This document shows positions 15,596 to 18,827 of a stretch of 18,827 nt of DNA, one piece after another (the first letter of the stretch is position 1; every line of letters starts with the position of its first letter). The notes below the pieces were generated by a model, which saw only the letters and a list, made by a program, of their open reading frames with translations, made no database searches and was not told the origin of the DNA. The position numbers were made by a program, and so were the translations under genes. Source of the stretch: Verrucomicrobiota bacterium (lineage in GTDB: Bacteria; Verrucomicrobiota; Verrucomicrobiia; Opitutales; Opitutaceae); contig JAFAAS010000099.1 in NCBI GenBank assembly GCA_023426435.1, positions 1 to 18,827 on the forward strand. Direction: 5' to 3'.

Positions 15596-16687
15596 TTAAT
15601 TCGACCCGTCCGCGGTGAAAGTAAAGTTGGGCTGCGGAAAAGTCGCAAACTCCGCGCGCAGCCGCCCCGCCCGCAACAGGTCGCGTTGTCCGGGCTCGAA
15701 CTCGCCTTTCTGAGCGTGTTGGAGGTGTCCGGGTTGGGCTTCGATGAAAAGACGATCGATCTTCGCTCGGTTCTCCTCGGGGAAAACCTTCAAGTCCGTG
15801 CCGAGCCGCAGCAACGAAAGCAGGTTCATCGCCTCGCTCGAACTGAGAACGTGGCTGTTTTGCAGGATGCCGTAGGCGCGTCCGATCTTGTCGAACAACT
15901 TCCCCGGATCCGCCTCCAGCAGCCGCTGCCGCGCATTGAGTTCATGCTCGATGATCGAGGTCAGCACACTGCCCAGCCGCTTGATGATTTCGTCCTCCGA
16001 CTCGCCGAGCGTGGTCTGATTGGAAATCTGGAAAATGCTTCCGCTCGCATCCGAGCCTTCGCCGAACAAGCCGCGGACCACCATCCCCAGCTGATTCACC
16101 GCGCGCACCACCTTCTCCATTTGATTGGCAATCACGAGCGCCGGCAGGTGCATCATCGCCGAAGCGCGCATTCCCGTGCCAAGGTTCGTCGGGCACGCCG
16201 TCAAATAACCCAGCTTCGGCGAGAACGCGTAATCGAGCTGATCCTCGATCGCCGAATCGAGTTCGTTGATCGAGTTCCACGCCTTCTTCAGCTGAAAGCC
16301 CGCGCGCAGCACCTGGATCCGAAGATGATCCTCTTCGTTGATCATCACCGAAAAACATTGGTCCTTGCTGATCACCACGCCCGAGCCGCCCTTCGCGCCG
16401 CTCAATTCGCGACTGATCAAATGCCGCTCAACGAGGATCTGCTTCTCCAGCTCGCTCAACTCGTCCACCGCGACGCTCAATCCGCGCTTCATCGGCGAAG
16501 TCGTCACCACCGCCTCACGGCAGGTGCCCAGAATCTCGCCGCGCTTCCCCGCCTTCGCCCAACCGGGGAAAGGGGTGCCCGCGAGATTCCGCGCGAGACG
16601 TATCCGCGTCATCAGCACAACGGCTGTCTTGCTGCTGGCCGAATCGGTCAGCTCGGAAGACGAGTCGATGAGAGAGGCGATCGTCAT
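15596..16687 (-). CDS. mcsB: Protein-arginine kinase McsB
   Basis: Phosphagen-kinase-fold enzyme of 363 residues that phosphorylates arginine side chains on proteins, tagging them for ClpCP. Motifs line up with the Bacillus enzyme: VVLMTRIRLARN (24-34), NEEDHLRIQ (117-125), YLTACPTNLGTGMRASAMMH (161-180, with Cys165), GLFGEGSDASGSIFQISNQ with Glu210, and the RDxxRA phospho-arginine pocket motif as RDLLRA (335-340). The ATG at 16687 gives MTIASLIDSS and lies 4 bp after the mcsA stop. The open frame extends 97 codons further upstream, but that part lies over mcsA and has no family similarity. All catalytic motifs I can check are present, so it should be active. Confidence 0.94.
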   Translation of the reverse strand: MTIASLIDSSSELTDSASSKTAVVLMTRIRLARNLAGTPFPGWAKAGKRGEILGTCREAVVTTSPMKRGLSVAVDELSELEKQILVERHLISRELSGAKGGSGVVISKDQCFSVMINEEDHLRIQVLRAGFQLKKAWNSINELDSAIEDQLDYAFSPKLGYLTACPTNLGTGMRASAMMHLPALVIANQMEKVVRAVNQLGMVVRGLFGEGSDASGSIFQISNQTTLGESEDEIIKRLGSVLTSIIEHELNARQRLLEADPGKLFDKIGRAYGILQNSHVLSSSEAMNLLSLLRLGTDLKVFPEENRAKIDRLFIEAQPGHLQHAQKGEFEPGQRDLLRAGRLRAEFATFPQPNFTFTADGSN

Positions 16688-16691
16688 GGGC

Positions 16692-17201
16692 TTAACGCGA
16701 CGGCTTTTGCCCAAAGGTCTGTTTGACTTGGTTGATTTCATCGCGGCATCGCGCGGCATCCTCGTAACGCTCCGATTTGATCGCAGCGGTGAGGTCGAGT
16801 TCGAGTTTTGAAAGTCTTTCGTGGAGAGTTTTGCGAGCGAGCGCCTTCTGCGGAACTTTGCCCGTGTGCGACGTGCCTTTGTGCATGCTGTCGAGCATCG
16901 GCTCGACCATGCTCGTGAACGTCTCATAGCAAGCCGGGCAGCCGAAGCGTCCATGTTTCTTGAAGTCGCCCGGAGCAAAACCGCATTGCTCGCAACGCAC
17001 GCCCGAGAGCGTCGTCGGCTCGGGATTGAGCGACGCCTTCAACAACAGATCCGCCAGCGAGAACCCGCTCGGGTCGGTCACACCTTTCGCCTGCGCGCAT
17101 TCTTCGCAGAGGTCCACCTTGTGAACCTTGTTGTTCACGATCTGCGTGAGGTGAACCGTCGCAGGCTTTGAACAGAGATCGCACTTGAGTGGGTTGGCCA
17201 T
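16692..17201 (-). CDS. mcsA: McsA, zinc-binding activator of McsB
   Basis: Adaptor of 169 residues that in Firmicutes activates the McsB arginine kinase. Four CxxC pairs are visible (Cys7/10, Cys32/35, Cys70/73, Cys88/91), arranged as two zinc sites. A C-terminal UVR-type helix follows (LHERLSKLELDLTAAIKSER then YEDAARCRDEIN), a motif shared with ClpC and UvrB. The ATG at 17201 gives MANPLKCDLCSKPATVHLTQ, the usual family start; upstream in-frame ATGs at 17237 and 17255 would add residues without similarity. It is the first gene of mcsA-mcsB-clpC. No ctsR gene precedes it, unlike in Bacillus. Confidence 0.92.
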   Translation of the reverse strand: MANPLKCDLCSKPATVHLTQIVNNKVHKVDLCEECAQAKGVTDPSGFSLADLLLKASLNPEPTTLSGVRCEQCGFAPGDFKKHGRFGCPACYETFTSMVEPMLDSMHKGTSHTGKVPQKALARKTLHERLSKLELDLTAAIKSERYEDAARCRDEINQVKQTFGQKPSR

Positions 17202-17306
17202 TTTCAGTCGGAAATTGTCTTGCACCAACCATGCCATGCCCTCCGTCGCTGGCAAGTGCCGGGCGAACTCTCGATCGTCCTTTTTTCCGCGCGACGCACT
17301 TGCACA

Positions 17307-17334
17307 CCACGTGCGCGTTTAGTCGCACACGTGG
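17307..17334. promoter_or_regulatory. 11-bp inverted repeat upstream of mcsA
   Basis: CCACGTGCGCG (17307-17317), spacer TTTAGT, CGCACACGTGG (17324-17334): 10 of 11 positions pair. It lies 105 bp upstream of the mcsA ATG and 69 bp beyond the aminotransferase stop. It could be an operator of the mcsA operon or an RNA hairpin ending the aminotransferase transcript; no T-run follows on the minus strand. It matches neither CIRCE nor the CtsR direct repeat. Confidence 0.5.
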
Positions 17335-17356
17335 CACATCGACCGTCCCTCCATCA

Positions 17357-17382
17357 ATGGAGACGCGGTGCCCTCACCGCGC
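17357..17382. repeat. Intergenic hairpin repeat, copy 4 (CCCT loop)
   Basis: ATGGAGA leads into CGCGGTG (17364-17370), loop CCCT (17371-17374), CACCGCG (17375-17381). Stem and lead are nearly the same as the copy at 1758-1783, more than 15 kb away. It lies 22 bp beyond the aminotransferase stop (minus strand), so it may also act as a 3' hairpin for that gene. Confidence 0.68.
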
Positions 17383-17403
17383 TTCTCCGCCACGTCGTCG
17401 CGT

Positions 17404-18270
17404 CTAGATCCGCGTGCCCTCGGTGAGCACCCGCCGACGAAACGACGCCAGCACCCGCTGCGTGATCGGCCCCGGCTTGCCCGTGCCAATCTCGCGCCCA
17501 TCGAGCTTCACCACCGGAATCACCTCCGCGCCCGTGCCGGTGAGGAAACACTCGTCCGCACACCACACGTCGTAACGCGTCATGTTCGCCTCGCGAATCG
17601 GAATCTCGAGTTCCTTCGCCACGTCGAAAATCGTCCCGCGCGTCACACCCTTCAACGCCCCCTGCGATGCCGCCGGCGTCACGATCTCGCCTTTATGCAC
17701 GATGAAGACGTTGTCGGCCGTGCACTCCGCCACGTAACCCTGGTCGTTCAACATGATCGCTTCGAGCGCGCCGAACTGCTTCGCCTCGATCTTGCCGAGG
17801 ATGTTGTTGAGATAATTCAACGACTTCACCGTCGGCGGCAGCGCCGCCGGATTGATGCGACGCGTCGGCACCGTCACGATGCTCAATCCCTTTTCATAGT
17901 GCTCCTGCGGATACAGTGAAATCTTGCTCGCGATGATGAACAGCGAGGGCTTCGGACAAAGCCACGGCGCCAACCCGAGATCGCCCACCCCGCGCGTCAC
18001 CACAAGTCGGATATACGCATCCTTGAGATTATTCTGCCGGCAGGTCTCGCAGGTCGCCTCCGCCAGCTCCGCCCGTGTGAGCGGTAGGTTCAACAGGATC
18101 GCCTTGGCCGAATACTCGAGCCGCTCGAGATGCTCATCGAGCCGGAAGATGTTCCCGTCATACAGCCGGATTCCCTCGAAAACCCCGTCGCCATAAAGGA
18201 GTCCGTGATCGAACACGGAAATCTTCGCGTCGGCGGCGTCGACGAATTGGCCATCGAGGTAAATCTTCAT
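17404..18270 (-). CDS. ilvE: Class IV PLP aminotransferase, probably branched-chain amino-acid aminotransferase
   Basis: Fold-type IV PLP enzyme of 288 residues, expected to interconvert leucine, isoleucine and valine with their 2-oxo acids using glutamate. Visible landmarks are FDHGLLYGDGVFEGIR (20-35), RLVVTRG (88-94), PLP lysine Lys149 in TVKSLNYLNNILGKIEA, Glu182 in AECTADNVFIV, GVTRGTI (208-214) and TGTGAEVIPV (244-253). Length and motifs fit short IlvE enzymes; D-alanine aminotransferase or aminodeoxychorismate lyase are related alternatives. The ATG at 18270 begins the family N-terminus MKIYLDGQFV; GGGAG lies two bases upstream, one of the few Shine-Dalgarno-like strings here, though very close. 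An upstream in-frame extension lies over the divergent pseudopilin gene and is discarded. Confidence 0.88.
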   Translation of the reverse strand: MKIYLDGQFVDAADAKISVFDHGLLYGDGVFEGIRLYDGNIFRLDEHLERLEYSAKAILLNLPLTRAELAEATCETCRQNNLKDAYIRLVVTRGVGDLGLAPWLCPKPSLFIIASKISLYPQEHYEKGLSIVTVPTRRINPAALPPTVKSLNYLNNILGKIEAKQFGALEAIMLNDQGYVAECTADNVFIVHKGEIVTPAASQGALKGVTRGTIFDVAKELEIPIREANMTRYDVWCADECFLTGTGAEVIPVVKLDGREIGTGKPGPITQRVLASFRRRVLTEGTRI

Positions 18271-18311
18271 AGCTCCCGCCAACGTAGCTGCTCGCCGAAA
18301 GTTTTGTCCAG

Positions 18312-18325
18312 CTCCCACCCGGGAG
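18312..18325. repeat. Small hairpin in the ilvE-pseudopilin divergent gap
   Basis: CTCCC-ACCC-GGGAG is a 5-bp stem with a 4-base loop, followed by TTT on the plus strand. No plus-strand gene ends before it, so a terminator role is unlikely. It could be an operator in the 112-bp divergent promoter region, or chance. Confidence 0.3.
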
Positions 18326-18382
18326 TTTCTGCTTGTGCCTTGCATTTTTAACCTCGACTGTCCGCGCGTCCCAGCTTCCCCC

Positions 18383-18827
18383 ATGCGCAACTCCCCTCGT
18401 CGTTCGACGCGCGCGGCTTTCACGCTCATCGAACTGCTGACTGTGATCGCGATCATCGGCATCCTCGCCGCGATCTTCATTCCCACCATCGGCGCCGTCC
18501 GCGAAAAAGCCCAGCGGGCCGTCGACGCCTCCAACCTCCGCGAGATCCACAAAGCCGCGCTCATCTACGCCGGCGATCACAACGACCGCCTTCCCGATCC
18601 CACCGCCCTCGCCGCCCTCATCTCGGGCGGCAGCCCCGTGCATCGCTGGCCCGGAATCCTCGCGAAAAACAACATCCTCTCCGACCCGTCTTTCTTCATC
18701 GCCAAAAACGACCCGCTCTTCAACGGCACCTTCCCCGCATCCATCCTCAATCCCGACGACGCCACCCGCCGCCAACTCGCCAACGACTTCACCACCACGC
18801 CGCTCTCTTGGGAATTCGTCGGGGGCG
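18383..18827 (+). CDS. Type II secretion / type IV pilin-like pseudopilin, 3' end cut by window edge
   Basis: The N-terminus MRNSPRRSTRA then AFTLIELLTVIAIIGILAAI is a class III (prepilin) signal: basic leader, FTLIEL with the conserved Glu at +5, and a hydrophobic helix that anchors the protein before assembly. The residue before AFTLIE is Ala rather than the canonical Gly with Phe next; processing could be after either Ala. About 148 codons are visible with no stop before the edge. The part after the helix (EIHKAALIYAGDHNDRLP) matches the pattern of the many verrucomicrobial pseudopilins whose roles are mostly unassigned. It is divergent from the aminotransferase. No Shine-Dalgarno is seen before the ATG. 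Confidence 0.88.
   Translation, partial: MRNSPRRSTRAAFTLIELLTVIAIIGILAAIFIPTIGAVREKAQRAVDASNLREIHKAALIYAGDHNDRLPDPTALAALISGGSPVHRWPGILAKNNILSDPSFFIAKNDPLFNGTFPASILNPDDATRRQLANDFTTTPLSWEFVGG

Noticed and set aside
12998..16726. 1242-codon plus-strand open frame
   Set aside because: It lies antisense over clpC and mcsB, which have full family motifs. Its translation is rich in Arg, His and Leu with no recognisable domain; it is a GC-rich shadow.
16688..16978. 97-codon N-terminal extension of mcsB
   Set aside because: It overlaps mcsA in another frame and has no similarity to McsB; the ATG at 16687 gives the normal start and length.
17202..17403. CIRCE or CtsR box upstream of mcsA
   Set aside because: Neither the TTAGCACTC-N9-GAGTGCTAA palindrome nor the GGTCAAA-type direct repeat is found.
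18271..18290. CTACGT half-site before ilvE (minus strand)
   Set aside because: Only one arm of the 18-bp palindrome is present; there is no inverted partner at the 4-bp spacing.
18329..18344. Sigma-54-like promoter (TTGC at 18340) before the pseudopilin
   Set aside because: The -24 element reads CTGCTT instead of TGGCAC, with only two matching positions.
18271..18564. N-terminal extension of the aminotransferase
   Set aside because: It crosses the divergent promoter and the start of the pseudopilin gene; the family N-terminus begins at 18270.

Overview
The window looks like a chromosomal stretch from a GC-rich Gram-negative bacterium, most likely a verrucomicrobium of the Opitutaceae type. 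The evidence is a pseudopilin with the usual verrucomicrobial N-terminus, two very large Y_Y_Y/beta-propeller hybrid histidine kinases, a secreted protein with Ig-like and C-terminal tandem repeats of a kind I associate with Opitutaceae, a McsA-McsB-ClpC operon, and almost no Shine-Dalgarno sequences. The taxonomic call is inference; no rRNA is present.

Layout. 1-1306 (-): type II NADH dehydrogenase, running off the left edge. 1448-1741 (+): small DUF971 protein. 1884-5687 (+): hybrid sensor kinase A. 5847-9746 (+): paralogous hybrid sensor kinase B, overlapping by ATGA the gene for a NarL/LuxR-type response regulator (9743-10618). 10784-12913 (+): secreted modular protein with six Asp-box-like repeats, an Ig-like domain and two C-terminal tandem repeats. 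12984-13025: terminator between convergent genes. 13052-17201 (-): mcsA-mcsB-clpC. 17404-18270 (-): branched-chain (class IV) aminotransferase. 18383-18827 (+): pseudopilin-like protein running off the right edge. No gene-free stretch exceeds 300 bases; the intergenic gaps hold hairpin repeats and operators, listed below.

The main discovery candidate is the signalling block at 1.8-12.9 kb. Its three transcription units (kinase A, kinase B + regulator, secreted protein) are each preceded by the same 18-bp palindrome, CTACGCA-N4-TRCGTAK. It has the 7-2-7 heptamer geometry with outer TAC...GTA known for NarL-type regulators. At the secreted-protein gene the palindrome is centred exactly 41.5 bp upstream of the start predicted from a good -10 box. 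I infer a self-contained regulon: two periplasmic sensors with divergent propellers but nearly identical kinase and receiver halves, one DNA-binding regulator, and a secreted effector, all under the same operator.

Other items are a family of intergenic hairpins with C-rich loops and different stems, a heptanucleotide repeat embedded in-frame in both kinase ATPase domains, and a protein-arginine-kinase/ClpC quality-control operon without a visible CtsR gene or CtsR box.
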